Shown piece by piece: positions 26,070-39,051 of a stretch of 64,000 bases of DNA. Made by a program: the position numbers and the translations under genes. The notes beneath the pieces were generated by a model, which did not search any database, was not told where the DNA came from, and saw nothing but the letters and a program-made list of their open reading frames with translations. This DNA comes from Utricularia gibba. Lineage: Eukaryota > Streptophyta > Magnoliopsida > Lamiales > Lentibulariaceae. Numbering within the stretch: the first letter of the stretch is position 1; each line of letters starts with the position of its first letter. The stretch is taken from the NCBI GenBank assembly GCA_002189035.1, contig NEEC01000029.1, forward strand, positions 186,001-250,000, given 5' to 3'.

Positions 26070-28473
26070 ATGGGGCTGAAAACAGGGGATGGTGGAAAGC
26101 GAAGTTCCATTGCGAGTGAGAGAACTCGTATTGGGGGGTATAAATTGGGAAGAACTTTGGGGGAAGGAACTTATGGTAAAGTGAAATTTGCTTGGAATAT
26201 GGAGACTGGGCAGAATGTTGCCATTAAGATCTTGGATAAAAACAAGGTCTTTCAGCATAATATTATCAGTCAGGTACTGTTGGATTGATTCCACTTTGTT
26301 AAGCATCTGTGATTGCCTTAGTGATGAATTTATATGTATCTTCTTGCTTGTGTGATCAAGTCCCATGTTCCTTTTGACAGGTAAAACGTGAGATTTCTGC
26401 CATGAAAATGACAAGGCATCCTAATGTTATACACATGGTTGAGGTGAGTTTAAACTATTTTCCAATGATTTTGGAATCCATTTGTTGATGGTTGAATATC
26501 ATTTCTTATAGGTTATGGCTAGCAGGACGAAGATATACATTGTTATGGAATTCGTCGCTGGTGGTGAACTATTCCACAAAATTGTATGATCATGATTCAC
26601 CGTCTTCATTAGGAACTTTTTTGTTATATTGTAAAATGGATTCCATCTCTTGCTGTTTCAGGCTTCACGAGGAAGGCTTGAAGAAAATGAAGCCAGAAAG
26701 TATTTTCAGCAGCTCATCAGTGCCGTGGATTACTGTCACAGTCAAGGTGTTTATCACAGAGACCTTAAGGCAAGACCCTGAAGTCTTTTCTCTGAGATTC
26801 TGAAACTTAAGAAAAAAAATTGGTATTCATTTGCATTTCCTTCGATATTCAGCCAGAGAATTTGCTGCTTTCTTCAACTGGAGTTCTTAAAGTATCAGAT
26901 TTTGGCTTCAGCGCTCTACCTCAGCAAGTTCAGGTGTGAAATTAACCGGTGCTCAATCATGATTTTTGTCCAGCCTTTCCTGCAGAACTTGTGTTACCTG
27001 TTATGCAGTGCATATGTTTATGTTCAATTTTTTGTTGTTGACATCAGAAAGATGGACTGCTTCACACAACATGCGGGACTCCGAATTATGTAGCTCCAGA
27101 AGTACTCATCCTTCCACTGCAACAAATATGCTCAGCACAATGCTCCGTAATATAGAAATATATTTTGATCTCGTTCCTTCTTTTTCAAAGGTGATCGGCA
27201 GCAAGGGATATGATGGAGCCAAGGTTGATATTTGGGCTTGCGGTGTTATTCTTTTTGTGCTGATTGCTGGCTACTTACCCTTTGATGACTCGAATCTAAT
27301 GCTGCTGTACAAAAAGGTAACCAAATATTTTTGTTTGGAAGAGACTTAGAAGAAAAGCTAGTAGTCATAACTGGTTAATTCTGCAGATACTCAAGGCAGA
27401 CTTTTCATGTCCTAAATGGTTCTCTTCTGGTGCAAAGAAGCTTATCACAAGAATCCTGGATCCCAATCCATCCACGGTATATTTTAGCTTCATTTTATGC
27501 GCATGACTCATGGAGTTGATGGTTACTCTTCTTGCCATGTGAACAGCGTATCACCATTGATGAGATCCTTGAGAACGACTGGTTCAAAAAGGACTACAAG
27601 CGACCTGTTTTTGTTCATGAGGAAGCCATTTCTGATGATGTCGATTCAGTGTTCAGTGAATCCATGGTGGGCGGGCACTCTGTCCTTCACTTGTACCGTT
27701 TCTCTTTACTGCTTCTCATGTCCACGCCTCGTTTGGCTTCCAGGATCCATCTGGTCTCCATGTCAAAAGGGAAGAGGAAAGGACTCGAGATGCACCTCCG
27801 CTGATGAATGCCTTTCAGCTGATATCTGCTTCAAAGAGCCTTAACCTCAGCTCTCTATTCGAAAACGAAATGGTACGTAGTAGCCATGGACTCAAACCTT
27901 ATTAAACTACCTAACAGGCAATGCATTCATTCCAGGGGCCTGTGAAACGTGAAACCAGATTCACTTCCAAGTTTTCTGCAAACGAGATCGTCTCAAAGAT
28001 CGAGCGAGCTGCCACCCACATGCAGTTCGATCTAAAGAAGAGCAACTACAAGGTGGCCACCTCTGCTTACCCTCTTTACTAAATATCCATTCCATGCTGC
28101 TGATACACTGCTATCTTCCCCTTGAACCAGATGAAACTCTATGGCCAAAAACCAGGGCGTAAGGGTCATCTCTCTGTCACTATAGAGGTTAGCCAGCATT
28201 CAAAATGCAAACACACATTGCCAAATATCATGTCATCTAAACCATCACTTTTATCAGATCTTCGGGCTAACTCCATCACTACGCATGGTCGAGCTGCGGA
28301 AATCCGGAGGCGATCCATACGAGTTCAACAAGGTAGGAATATGCAACCAGGTGGTGAAGCTCTTAGATACACCTCTCATTTCCTCCTGTTTTTGCAACAT
28401 ACAGTTGTGCAAGGATCTCCATTCTGGCTTGAAAGACATTGTTTGGAATAGCAGAAGCAATGGCGTGGCATAA
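26070..28473 (+). CDS. CBL-interacting protein kinase (CIPK, intron-rich clade)
   Basis: Fourteen exons: 26070-26273, 26381-26443, 26512-26583, 26662-26769, 26853-26933, 27048-27101, 27191-27316, 27387-27476, 27547-27666, 27744-27872, 27936-28052, 28131-28187, 28258-28332 and 28405-28473. Every exon is a whole number of codons, total 454 aa. Kinase landmarks are GEGTYGKV, the AIK lysine, HRDLKPEN, DFG (followed by FSALPQQ), the activation loop [15 protein letters not shown] and [10 protein letters not shown]. The regulatory half has the NAF motif (NAFQLI, residues 328-333), where calcium sensors of the CBL family bind, and a PPI region ([15 protein letters not shown]). It is a Ser/Thr kinase that relays Ca2+ signals to ion transporters. 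The intron after HRDLK uses a GC donor (GCAAG at 26770). Many introns place it in the CIPK3/8/9/21/23/24/26-like clade; the exact member is not assigned. Confidence 0.93.
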
Positions 28474-30265
28474 GGAAGGAGCCCATCTAATATTGGCGAA
28501 CCAGCTACTCTTATTCCCCATCCCAACACACAAAAACACCTATACAACAATACACCGCATTGAATTTTTTTTTCTTTTTAATACTTGTATAGGAAACTGC
28601 ACCACCTGAGTAAAGTAACAGTAAAGCTTCATGATTTACCCCAAAAGGCCTTTGCCCAAGAGACACTGGGCCAGCCTCTGTCTAAACAGAGGCCCACGTC
28701 GGGCCTTGACCTTATAAAAGCAGGCAATAGTTATATGGCCGTTGTGTTGTTTAATTCTCGTTAAATATTCTTTTTGTTTATATTTCTCGAAAATTAATTC
28801 TTTAATAATAATAAGTGAACAGGACAATTTGGTAATTTAATTCAGACAATATTCATAATAATGGCGGCAGGGCACACCATGTGGTGGCCTTAATTATTTG
28901 GTAATCAAGAATGCGCTGGTTGGGCTTACCATCAAGCTCTTAATTATTTGGATCTTATTTTGCACATTATTATATATAACAAATATTAATTATTTTTGCC
29001 TTACGTTGATTGGTCAAAGTTGGACCACTAAAAGCGATTGATGTGACGTGCTCCAAGGCGTTTATCGAGCATGGTAAAAGTTAATTATAACGTTCAATGT
29101 GCAGTGCTCACCACAAAAACCATCCTGTCCCCACGTGCAATCCAAATACGTTTTTGTTTTACTGATGTATTAAATTTTAATTAATAAAGTATTAAAACAA
29201 ACTACCTTTAATTAGGTGTGAATTAGAGTATTGGTTGGCGAGGGTAAAATGGGAAGAAAGGGGTGGAGGGATTACAAGGATATCGGCATTCTTTGTTTTC
29301 CCAAGGAATGGAATGGAATGGAATATATTGACTCAATTATTGCATTGGACTTTTGTCTCTCTCACATCCATACTTGTAATTTAACTGCCTTTTTCATTAC
29401 AAAAATGTCTTTATTCGCCTCGCTCCACATTCTAATTAATTAGTACCCCTGGCCTGGCTATATTTCCCATCCATATATATCCTCTCAATATTTTATAACA
29501 AAAAACATTAAATGCTGGCTTTCATTAACATGGATGTATGCATTGGTTATGTGGTAAATATGTATGATTTATTAACATAGTTTTTTCAATCATTTTTATT
29601 TTTTATTTTTTATTAATACAGAATAAAATATAATGGATAATTGAGATAGGGTCATGGGATAGGCCTGCGTCTCTGCACGATGAACTGTCCTGGAAGACTT
29701 CTGAAACAAGCAAAACGAATCCAGATATCTCAGCTGCGACTCAACACATGTCGCATAACTATTCACCCAACTAATATTTAGTAATTTATTTTTGATTATT
29801 TAAAAATTTAATGATGGGGGGATTTGGATGGATAATCATTGTGACTCGTTGCGACTGTTTGAAATTGTGAAGCAGCAGCAACTCAGTGGCATTGAATTAC
29901 CGCGGTAAATGCTGAAATCCATAAACAGTAATCTACTTTTAGAAATAGGGAAAAGGGGATTGGGGTAAAAAAAGAAAAAAAAAAGTTACAGTGAATGAAT
30001 GAATAAAAGAAGGCCAATCATTTATCCCAACTCTGGTTTTTCTCTCTCTCTCCCTGTTTCTGTAGGATCAGAACAGAGCTCAGTACTCAAAGAGGCTTGC
30101 CTGCCTTGGCTTTGCTTCTCCACAAGCAGCTGCAGCAGTGCCCGTGGCCAGCCCCCTCCGCCTTCTCTTTTCACCTTCCCAATCCCTCTGATACCATTTC
30201 TGTTCAAAGATTCTGTCGCCTCTCTCTACATTGTTAGAGAGAGAAACTTAGGGCATTGGTCGCTA
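28474..30265. other. Spacer between the CIPK and remorin genes
   Basis: AT-rich with no convincing coding frame. A TTTCTCTCTC-rich stretch near 30038-30060 and the following 200 bp should be remorin promoter and leader. Confidence 0.5.
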
Positions 30266-32649
30266 ATGGACTACGAGAGGATACACAAAGTTCAGGTTCA
30301 GATTTCTTCTCTTCTTCTCCACTTTTTTTTTTCGCAATCGGAACTCTAGCCACGTTTCCGCTGCCGATTTCTCCTTTTTTTTTTTTCAAATCTGATCTGA
30401 ACTTCTTCGCGTCAGATCGATTCGTTTAGGTTCTTCGCCTGATCCGTGTGAAAATCGTCGGGCATTTTTGCTTTGGTGTTGTCTGCAGACTGGTATGATA
30501 TCTCCGAGCAAGCTTAGGATCAGGCTTTTAGGAGGGAAGAAGAAAGACGGATCAACAAGCAACTCTTCCAGAACATCTCCTTCGCGAATGGATGACGCAG
30601 AGTTCGTCAAGAACAGCTTGCTCTTATCTCCTCCGGACGGAGATTTCGGTTCACAAGGTCTGTGAATTTTCTGCATTTTTTTATTAATTTTTCCGTTTCA
30701 GTATCTGCATTAATGTCGTCAATTCAAGAATGCCAACGAGGCCTTGAAATCTGCATTGACCGGTGGCCATTGCTTCAGAATTAATTGCTGAGAAATTGGC
30801 TGGTGACTCAAATCTACTGAAAATAATTTCGAGTGATGATATAACTGCTATACTGTGTTCATGTCCCGTTCTGCTCTTTGTACCATAGTTCTCTCTCTCC
30901 CTCATTCGCGAATTGTCTCCAGATTTGGTGCATTTACTTCACCCCCAACGGGGATGAAGGAAGCTGAATTATTGCGTGAGTCTGGTGCGCTAGTAAAGAT
31001 TCCGCAGGCTGATTTTCAATTCTGTGATCTGTTCTTGTAGTATCGTCACCTTCAGAAGATCAACCTACCCACTCAGATCCCGCTGCTGCTGTCTCAGAGA
31101 TCTGCCAAGGCAATACGAATTTATTGCAGCAGCCCAAGATAGATAATCTGGTTCTAAGGGAGATTTCCGATGCTGCCGGACGGCTGAGAACGTTGCAAAC
31201 GCAACCGGGCGCGAAGGGTGCCGATCTTGCTGATCCGCATCGGTACGAGGATGAGAATCTGGATTATGATAGCACGTCCAGCTTTGAGTTCCATAAAGGG
31301 GAGAGGTCGCTGCACCATTCGCTGTCCCGGACATTAGCCAGGCCGATGCCATCGAAATGGAACGATGCTGAGAAGTGGATCATGAACAAGCAAAGCGGTC
31401 AAACGAATATGGGGAAGAAAAACAATGTGCAGCAGAATCAGGGGAACTGGCCATCTACCTCTAACATGGTGAAGGTTGCTCCCGAAGCTCTTGTTTCTGA
31501 TTACAAGGCGTCCGTGAAAAGGGTGGATTTTGTCCAGCCCCCGCAGCACGTAGGGCCTTTGAGGTCTGGTTTTCTTCCTCATGAAGCTGCTCCCACTGAG
31601 GGCCAGGATCTCACTGACGTCGATGACGATGGTTTGCTCTGTACCAAAAGCGTGACCGAGGAAAACAAGGGTAATTCTTGATCTCTTTTCTTCATGTAAA
31701 TCTCCTTCCACTCCATTGTGTAAGTTCACTTATCTTGGTGACGTTGCAGGGGTTCCGATGGTAAGATCAGTGTCAATGAGAGATATGGGAACAGAGATGA
31801 CACCGATACCAAGTCAAGAGCCTTCAAGAAGTGCTACCCCTCAAACTGCAACGACTCCACTCCGAAGTCCAACTTCATCTATGCCTTCCACTCCACGCAG
31901 AGGCGAGCCTGCACCATCTCCCACTGAATTCTGCATTAGCAGCAACCCAACGCAAAACTCGGGTGTGGCAGGGAAGAAAGAAATGTCTGAGCAGGAACTG
32001 AAGATGAAAACGAGAAAGGAGATCATGGCCCTTGGAGTCCAATTAGGTAAGCTGAATATCGCTGCATGGGCAAGCAAGGACGAGAAGGACAAGAGTGTAT
32101 CTGGAAGCGAAAACGCTGCTGATGAGAACGAATGCGCTGAATATGCAAAACGTGCTGCTGCATGGGAAGAAGCTGAGCTAGCCAAACATGCGGCTAGGTT
32201 AGTCTTCAAGAATCTCGATGACAAAGCGGCGTGATCCTTCCCTTTAGAAAATGATAACCAAATCCCTTTTACTTGCAGGTTTAAACGAGAAGAAATCAGA
32301 ATCCAAGCATGGGAAGGTCGGCAGAAAGCAAAGCTTGAATCTGAGATGAGGAAAATAGAGGTTAGAATCCTCAATCTCTCCCGCTGATTTTATTACATTT
32401 CCTCCCTCCATTGCAACTCTGATGCACCCGGTGATCCCCAACCTCCAGGCACAAATCGAGCAGATGCGAGCACACGCTCAAGCTAAGATGGCGAAGAAGA
32501 TAGCAGTAGCACGACAGAAATCCGAGAAAAAACGCGCAGTTGCAGAGGCACACAAGAACAAGATGGCTGAGAAGACCGTAGCTCAGGCAGAGTACATCCG
32601 CCAAACCGGAAGACTACCATCTTTTGCTTTCATGTGCTGTGGCTGGTAA
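30266..32649 (+). CDS. Remorin, long-N-terminus type (group 6-like)
   Basis: Six exons: 30266-30295, 30489-30657, 31041-31670, 31750-32197, 32279-32360 and 32449-32649, giving 519 aa with consistent phase. The protein begins MDYERIHKVQTGMISPSKLR, typical of the long remorins. It has the conserved blocks FEFHKGERSLHHSLSRT, SKWNDAEKWIMN and RSVSMRDMGTEMTPI. The C-terminal remorin domain has a coiled coil (WASKDEKD, AAAWEEAE, FKREEIRIQAWEGRQKAKLE, MAEKTVAQAEYIRQTGRLPS) and ends FMCCGW with a Cys pair suited to lipid anchoring. Remorins are plant-only proteins that form nanodomains at the inner face of the plasma membrane and plasmodesmata. Only the 31041 acceptor keeps the frame after exon 2. 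A stretch near 30924-30975 also looks coding but does not fit the phase. Confidence 0.93.
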
Positions 32650-34670
32650 TACATTTTTCAGGGCCATTGCTACAATAATGATCCTCAGAACTTGCACCCC
32701 ATCTGTATAGTCCCTGAAGTAACTGGCCTTATTACCGGATCCAACTTCCGGGAAACATGAAATGCTGCATTTCTCCATACAGGGCCTCCAGCCAGGCCTA
32801 ACTAATTAATTCTGCATTTTTAGAATAACAGCGAATTCAGATCCCCTCCAGCATCAGATAATGGCAGGCATGGAAGCAGCCCCGTGGGCAATACGGAGAA
32901 GCCAGTGGCCCAGGGCTTCTCTATATGGGTCACAAGCCTACCCGTTAGTAATGATATTTCGCACACACACAAAGGAATCAACTTTTGCCGAATTCCAGCC
33001 AACCATTTCATCGAGAAGACGACATGCATTGTCCAGCCAACCGACCAACCACAGCAAAAATGCAGACATTATCCAGTAAAATCGCCCAGGACAGAATTCC
33101 TCATCGATCGCGGCAAAATACTTCACCAAAACCGTCGAAGAGTTCTTCAGAAATTAGCCTACAGCACGCAAAAATTAGGGTTCAAGATGGAGCATACCAT
33201 GATACTGCTTGCATCAGAATCGAGGAAATCAGATCACGAAGGGCTCCCGCTGCGCAGTCTTCGTACCTAAATGGAGTTCTTAGCGGCCAAGCTCCTTGCC
33301 GGAAGAGGAATCATCCGCTCTAATCGCCGGAGTGGGCCTGGGCCAGCCAGGCATCGGAAAGTAGCCCTTCTCGGGCTCCATCAATGTCGGTGTTCTTCAG
33401 CCCGAAGGACGCTAGTACTTTATTGGGCCACAAGCCCATTGAGCTCCCATCAGGATTTCTAGACTTGTTCCTCTGCATCCTGTTTTGTTCTTAGACATTG
33501 TGTGTTGCAGTTGGTGCATTCTGTTGTGGGAAGCGCAACTGTTTCGTGGTGGCGTTGGGGCGGAATCAACTGTCTATCATTGAAAGGGTCGTGGTTGAGG
33601 ACACCACACCCTCTAACTAAACAAAGGGAGTGGCCAAGTTGAGGCCTAAAAAACAAGGCAAGGCACGCGACAATAATTTATTTGTTGGCTTGGCGATGGA
33701 TGGGCCGGGACAAGGATGGAGATTGGGGGAGGCGTGGGCCGACCACGTGACCCCCGAGTGATGCCTCTTGAACATGGCCAGTTGCCCCCACACCCCCTTT
33801 TCCCTTTTTCCCGATGCCTTCACATTCCCCCCCTTTAAACTTGCCCTTCGGACTCATCATACCGTTACTGTCCAGAAATCCCACATGGGTGGAGGCCAAC
33901 CCAACAAATATATCTGTTATATAAATAATATAGTATTTTCTCCAATAATTTGAATAATAAATTATGACCATATTTATATATCATGTGGATTCCAAGGTGG
34001 ACATAGTGTGAATACCATACTATTCTTTCAAACTATGACACATTAATTTCTCATATTTTTTATATTCTTCACCAAACATTTATTCAAATAGATCAACGAT
34101 ATAATTATATTAATTTCCATCCAACATGGGTTGACAAAAATTAAGATATTACTAGATTTATAGGACTATTTATTGTTGTAAAATGGTTTTCACATTTAAT
34201 TCATATTTGACGTGAAGATAAAGGGATGGGGCTTAGGAATTTATTTATTTGTTAATAAAAAGAAATTTAGGACCCAAAGGTGCTCCATGCCACATGGTGG
34301 GATTCTTGGTGTTCCCCGGATGCGTATTACGCCCGTCTACCGTCGGTGTCCGTGGACCGCAACCACATGATCTTAACCGCTGTCCCCTTCTCATGAATTG
34401 AATTATTATATTTATGGCATTTTAGTGCTGTTACGAGATGCTTTCAACGCATACCAAAATAGTAGCGTCTTGTGGCCGCGGTATCTATCAGTTTCTTTTT
34501 ATGTTGCCGACGTTTGAAATAAAGAACATGCCCTAAAAGTAACCTTGGGCTGGGCCAGCGACTGCAGCACTTGGCCAACTATCAATTTAATGATTTGTTT
34601 AGTTGGTTGATATATTTTTTTATTTGTTCCCTAAGGCTACGTGGCATGTGATGGGAACACTGGGTATTGA
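32650..34670. other. Spacer with an orphan site II cluster
   Basis: Site II-like elements occur at about 33336-33442 (GTGGGCCTGGGCC, TTGGGCCACAAGCCCA), a typical housekeeping promoter signature. The nearest open frame on the minus strand (about 33137 to 32938, through KYFAAIDEEFCPGRFYW) matches nothing I know. The sequence is AT-rich from 33900 to 34650. Confidence 0.4.
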
Positions 34671-36002
34671 TTATTGGGGCCGACGGAGGATGCCGACGCC
34701 GCTGGGTGGCACAACGGAGCGAATGAGTGCGAAATTCAAACCTTTGAAAAAGGGGTGCGATTTCACCTCCGGGGCGCCGCGCCTTGACCCGAGCCTCTTA
34801 TTCGGATCCTTTTTCAGTAGCCGGGAAATTAGGTCCCTCGCGTGACCCTCACTCTCGTCCCACGGCACGGCGTTGGGGAACGCCAGGGGCATTTTGGAGA
34901 TGTTACGCAGGGTGGCTTCGTTGTTGGCGCCTGCGAAAGGCGTCCGTCCGTAAACCATTTCGTAGATGAAGATTCCGAGGGCCCACCAGTCAACGGCGTT
35001 GCCATGGGCGGCGCCGGCTGCGATCTCTGGCGCCACGTACTCGTGTGTCCCGACGAAGGAACACGACCGCGCGGCTAACGGTTCCGCCACGAAGAGACGG
35101 GTACCGGCGAGTGCTTGGCTTCTCCGGTTGCCGCCGGACATGCAGGCGAACGGCGAGAGACCGCGGAATTTCGGCGATAGCCGGTCAGGGGAATTATCTG
35201 GCGTTTCGACGGTTAAAAATGCGTCGGAGCAGAGGGAGAGATCGAAATCGGTGAGCATAATATGGCCGTCCGATCGTACGAGCACATTTTCCGGCTTCAG
35301 ATCTCTGTAGATTATGCCAAGCATATGAAGATACTCGAGCGCTACCAGAACTTCAGCCGAGTAGAACCTGCGGTTTTGCCCCAAACTTAATCAACAAGAA
35401 AAAGCCCTAGAAATTGAAGACGCACATGGAAATTCATGCACATTTCCTTTTCAATATGAAATCGACAGATGAGAAACAGGGGAGCAACTGAACCTCGCGG
35501 CGCTGATCGAAAACCGTCTCTCCGGTTGCCTATGCCGGAGAGAATGCAAATCGCCGCCGCTACAATACTCCATAACCACACACGAAAAATGTGGCGTCTC
35601 GAATTCCGCGTGAAGCGTGGGCAAAAACGGATGTTCTAGCTGGCGCAATATCCTCCTCTCCGTCTCCACCCTATGCGTCTTCTTCTTCAACCTAACAACC
35701 TCTCTATCCACCACCTTCATGGCGTAAAGAGGCACCTCCTGGGCGGCCTCCCCCGCGCGCAACCTGCACAAATACACTCTCCCGATGTCTCCGCTTCCGA
35801 TCTGGTTCACGACGCTGAAATCGCGAAATGTCAGATCCTTCCTCCGGCGAACCGAAGACTCCAACCTGGTAGGAAACTCAAACGAGAGATGGTCGATGCT
35901 GATGCCAGTGCTCTGGCTCACAATCGTTGTATCGCTGCTCATAGAGCTCTTTCCTGAGTCGGAGACCAGGTCAATGGAATCGCGGCGGAAACTGTCGATC
36001 AT
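34671..36002 (-). CDS. PID: PINOID-type AGCVIII protein kinase
   Basis: Two exons, 35494-36002 and 34671-35367, with a 126-nt intron, encode 401 aa. The start is the ATG at 36002 (MIDSFRRDSIDLVSD); the in-frame TTG upstream is rejected. The sequence follows PINOID closely: LTFRDF, IGSGDIGRVYLCRL (P-loop near residue 70), YAMKVVDRE with Lys 96, HFSCVVMEYCSGGDLHSLRH, LGIIYRDLKPEN (Asp 192) and the plant-specific DFD (210-212) in place of DFG. An insertion of about 50 residues separates it from SFVGTHEYVAPEI. PID phosphorylates PIN auxin carriers at the cell periphery and so sets the direction of auxin flow. The C-terminus stops at FKGLNFALIRSVVPP plus a short tail, without the hydrophobic FxxF motif present in Arabidopsis PID. 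Other AGCVIII kinases are less likely because of the HRQPERRFS and RLFVAEPL blocks. Confidence 0.9.
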
Positions 36003-37935
36003 TTTCGATAGGATCGGCAAAACACCAGCCGGCGAGGATGAGATGAGACCACGCAGACAAGTGAAGCAAGATCCGCGTGATTGTGCGCATTGACGCTACG
36101 AGGAATTAATGCTGCTTCACTGAGCAGTAATGGGCCCGGCCCGTACACTTCCTCCCTCAATAAACCCCCCATCCTATTGTTTCCCTATTTTAATTTACAT
36201 CCCCTTGAAAAAAAAAACAATTAAAAAATCACAAAAACGAAAAATAAATGCTTAATAATTGGGTCGTGACGTTTCATTTTCATGTCCCATGTGCATCCTA
36301 TCGGAGTACCGGACTCACGCTAGCTGTGCAATGGACAGTTAGGGGTACAAGGCACGGATGCCTGATAATTATAATTACCAGATTAAGATGTAACTAACGA
36401 CATGTTTCCTTTGATTTGTGATATGCTTCAGTTGGGTTGAGAGCTTCCATTGTGGACCGTTGTCGATCCCTCACGGTCGAGATCTTTTCGACATCGATTC
36501 ATGCAATTCGATATTCCGTATTAGACTCACCATCTTACTCTTAGTTAAAATTCCCTTTGGGATAAAATTATGTTTCAATTATTCCTATTTAATAATAATA
36601 ATAATAATATTTGTTTATTATGGGCTTATGGTTTAAGTTCAGTCATTTGTGAGAAAAGCAGCCCAAATACTGCAAGGCATCTTCATTGGGCTACACCGTT
36701 CCTCAAGCCCAAAATTAAAAATATTACAAGGCCTATCCAGTTGACACCTCCCCTTACTCGGGCAAACACAGTAGTAGTTCAACCTTGTAACAGTGTTCTT
36801 GAGTGTGCATTTTCTTCGAGTTTTGTTCGAAGGTGTTTTTAGTTTTCATGGTCCCTTGCGCGATGGGATGGGTTTCTTTTTTAAAGTATGAAATTACAGA
36901 AATTTATTGTAGAATGCACAGTTACGGTAGCTCTGGAGCAAAACTCAATAATGGTGCCTGCGGCTGCGTATGTCTGAAAATGAGTCTGCCACTTCTGCTC
37001 CCTAGAGGGGTACCCGCTCTGCTCTGCCTTCTATTTACTCGCGTCCAAATTTTTGATGTTTCGTCAATACTTCCCCTGCTTCTGTAATGGTGCGAAAGAG
37101 AGCAAAAGCTTTATTATTTTGTTACCAAATGCTTCAAGATGATTGGGCTAGTTTCCTGTGCATGGTTGAGGGGTTTTATCTTTAACAGTGCTGATCTTTT
37201 CAATTGCATTACCCCAAACAGAGCTTTTTGTGTTACTTCACCAAATCCAACTTCCTTTTTGTCCATTCCCCGATACCGGATTTGGTTTGCTTCTCGAGAT
37301 TTGAGGAACTGGTTCTTTCTGATCGAGTGCTGTTTCTTTTTCTCGAAGTGTAGATATATCTGTTTCTACTTATCAACTCTTTTTCGAGGTGATTGAGTTT
37401 CATGTGGAAGCACTTGCCTTTTGTTGTGAAGAGCCCAATGGGCCTGATTGGATATATCCGGCCCAAAAACCAACTGGCTTTTCTGTTGTGGAAGTACCAG
37501 CACAAGTGAATGTTTGAGAGGCCCATGTTTACGCCCTGCACTTTCACCTCGGAGGAGCGTAGAGCCGACAGAAGCCGACGATTTGTGCGTTTCACCTCCT
37601 TCGTGCTCGAAAGTAGCCTTCGCTCTGTGCTGCTTGCCTGTAAGTCGCCGCTAGTCTAAACTAAGCTTGGTTTTTATTGTTTTGATTTCGTCGTTTCTGA
37701 ACCGTTGGTGCCCAAAATGCATTTCGTTTTCATTCTTCTGGTCATTGAGTATCGGTTGATGTTGTTTCGTGCGGGGAGAAAGGTTCCTGATAGGATTCTT
37801 AATATCATGGCTGTTGTAATTGGTTTTTTTTGTTTGATTTGAGCTACTGTTCTTACCATTTGCCTGCCTAATTTTTATCTCTCCAGGAAATAGACCAATC
37901 GGCTGTCAATCGCATTCAGTCGATTCATCGAAACA
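36003..37935. other. Divergent spacer: PID leader and bL20m promoter/leader intron
   Basis: The first 150 bp are PID leader, with an upstream ATG at 36090. Site II elements at about 37432-37515 belong to the bL20m gene. A GTAAGT donor at 37640 and a CTCCAG acceptor near 37887 suggest a leader intron in that gene. No other gene is seen. Confidence 0.5.
37430..37520 (+). promoter_or_regulatory. Site II promoter cluster of bL20m
   Basis: GAGCCCAATGGGCCTGAT, CGGCCCAAA and AGGCCCATG lie within 90 bp. These elements are common in promoters of plant genes for ribosomal and mitochondrial proteins. Confidence 0.5.
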
Positions 37936-38533
37936 ATGAACAAGAAAGAGGTATTTAAACTGGCGAAAGGATTTCGCGGAAGAGCAAAGAATTGCATAAG
38001 AATTGCTAGGGAGAGAGTGGAGAAGGCACTTCAGTACTCTTACCGTGATCGCCGCAACAAGAAGCGGGACATGCGTTCGTTGTGGATCGAGCGGATCAAT
38101 GCCGGTAGTCGCCAGCATGGGGTACGCTGCTCTCTATCCCTTTGCGGTTACCTATCAATTAGCTACCTTCTGCTATTTATGTGCCTGCCTGAATATGTTT
38201 GGGGGCTGAAGTGAGATCTTCCGCTCGTTGGTGAATCTGCTAAATCTCCCGAAAAACTTGTTGGTTCAGATTAGAGTCCCTTAGCTTGGATCAGTCTATG
38301 TGTTTACTTGACGAGTGCTCTTATACCCTTACCATTACCACCAGGTGAATTATGGGAATTTCATGCACGGGCTGCTGAAGGAGAATATCCAGCTTAACAG
38401 AAAGGTGTTGTCCGAGATTGCGATGCACGAGCCCTACAGCTTCAAGGCGCTGGTGGATGTTTCACGCACTGCATTTCCAGGAAACAAGGTGCCCGTGGCT
38501 CCCATGAAGCAAGGTTTAGCAAGTTTACTCTGA
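37936..38533 (+). CDS. Large ribosomal subunit protein bL20, nuclear-encoded organellar type
   Basis: Two coding exons, 37936-38121 and 38345-38533, encode 124 aa. The protein starts [19 protein letters not shown] and continues [53 protein letters not shown] and [13 protein letters not shown]. This is the bacterial L20 family, in the nuclear version usually assigned to mitochondria (chloroplast L20 is plastid-encoded). It binds 23S-type rRNA early in subunit assembly. There is no long transit peptide, which matches other plant copies. A leader intron upstream is probable. Confidence 0.92.
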
Positions 38534-39051
38534 ACCATCTTGTGCCGTTTCTCTCTGTGCTTGTAAGCACATAATGGGGCTTTCTCTACTCCTAAATTTG
38601 ACCGTCCACCAAGTAGCTGGGGCCTGGAAAGGCACACATGTGTCTCCAGGGGAGACTTGTGAACGACAAAAATGTCACAAGAAGAGAGAAGACTTGCCAA
38701 GCACTGGACAAACTTGTCGTTCAGATTCCCATTAATTTATCAGCAATATGATGATCACGAGAACTTGCCTTGTTTTCTTTGTCTGGCTTCCTTTTCTTCA
38801 GTTGAGCAGTGAGTAAAGCAGCAAGTTTTATTGGGGTTTTGGATTTCCTCAGATATCATTAATGGGCGTGATATTCTGTGTAATCTTTGTGGAAATGCTT
38901 GTTAAGCAACTTATGCTCCTCGCCGTATTTTATTTCACGCATTTCATCGAGCAGATGGAGGATGGTAAAAAATTGCATAAATGAAATTAAAAGGGTGGTA
39001 ATTTATCATAACAAACGAAAGGTGAAAAGAGCGAGGAACTAAAAACCACGC
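38534..39051. other. Convergent spacer between bL20m and the small membrane protein gene
   Basis: 3' UTRs of two facing genes. Nothing else is supported. Confidence 0.5.

Noticed and set aside
30924-30975. Coding-like stretch (FGAFTSPPTGMKEAELL) between remorin exons 2 and 3
   Set aside because: Joining it to exon 2 gives a stop codon because the phase is wrong, while the 31041 acceptor gives the family sequence directly.
32884-33323. Overlapping plus frames of 112-128 aa
   Set aside because: No family similarity; they lie downstream of or inside the orphan promoter region and lack splice or start support.
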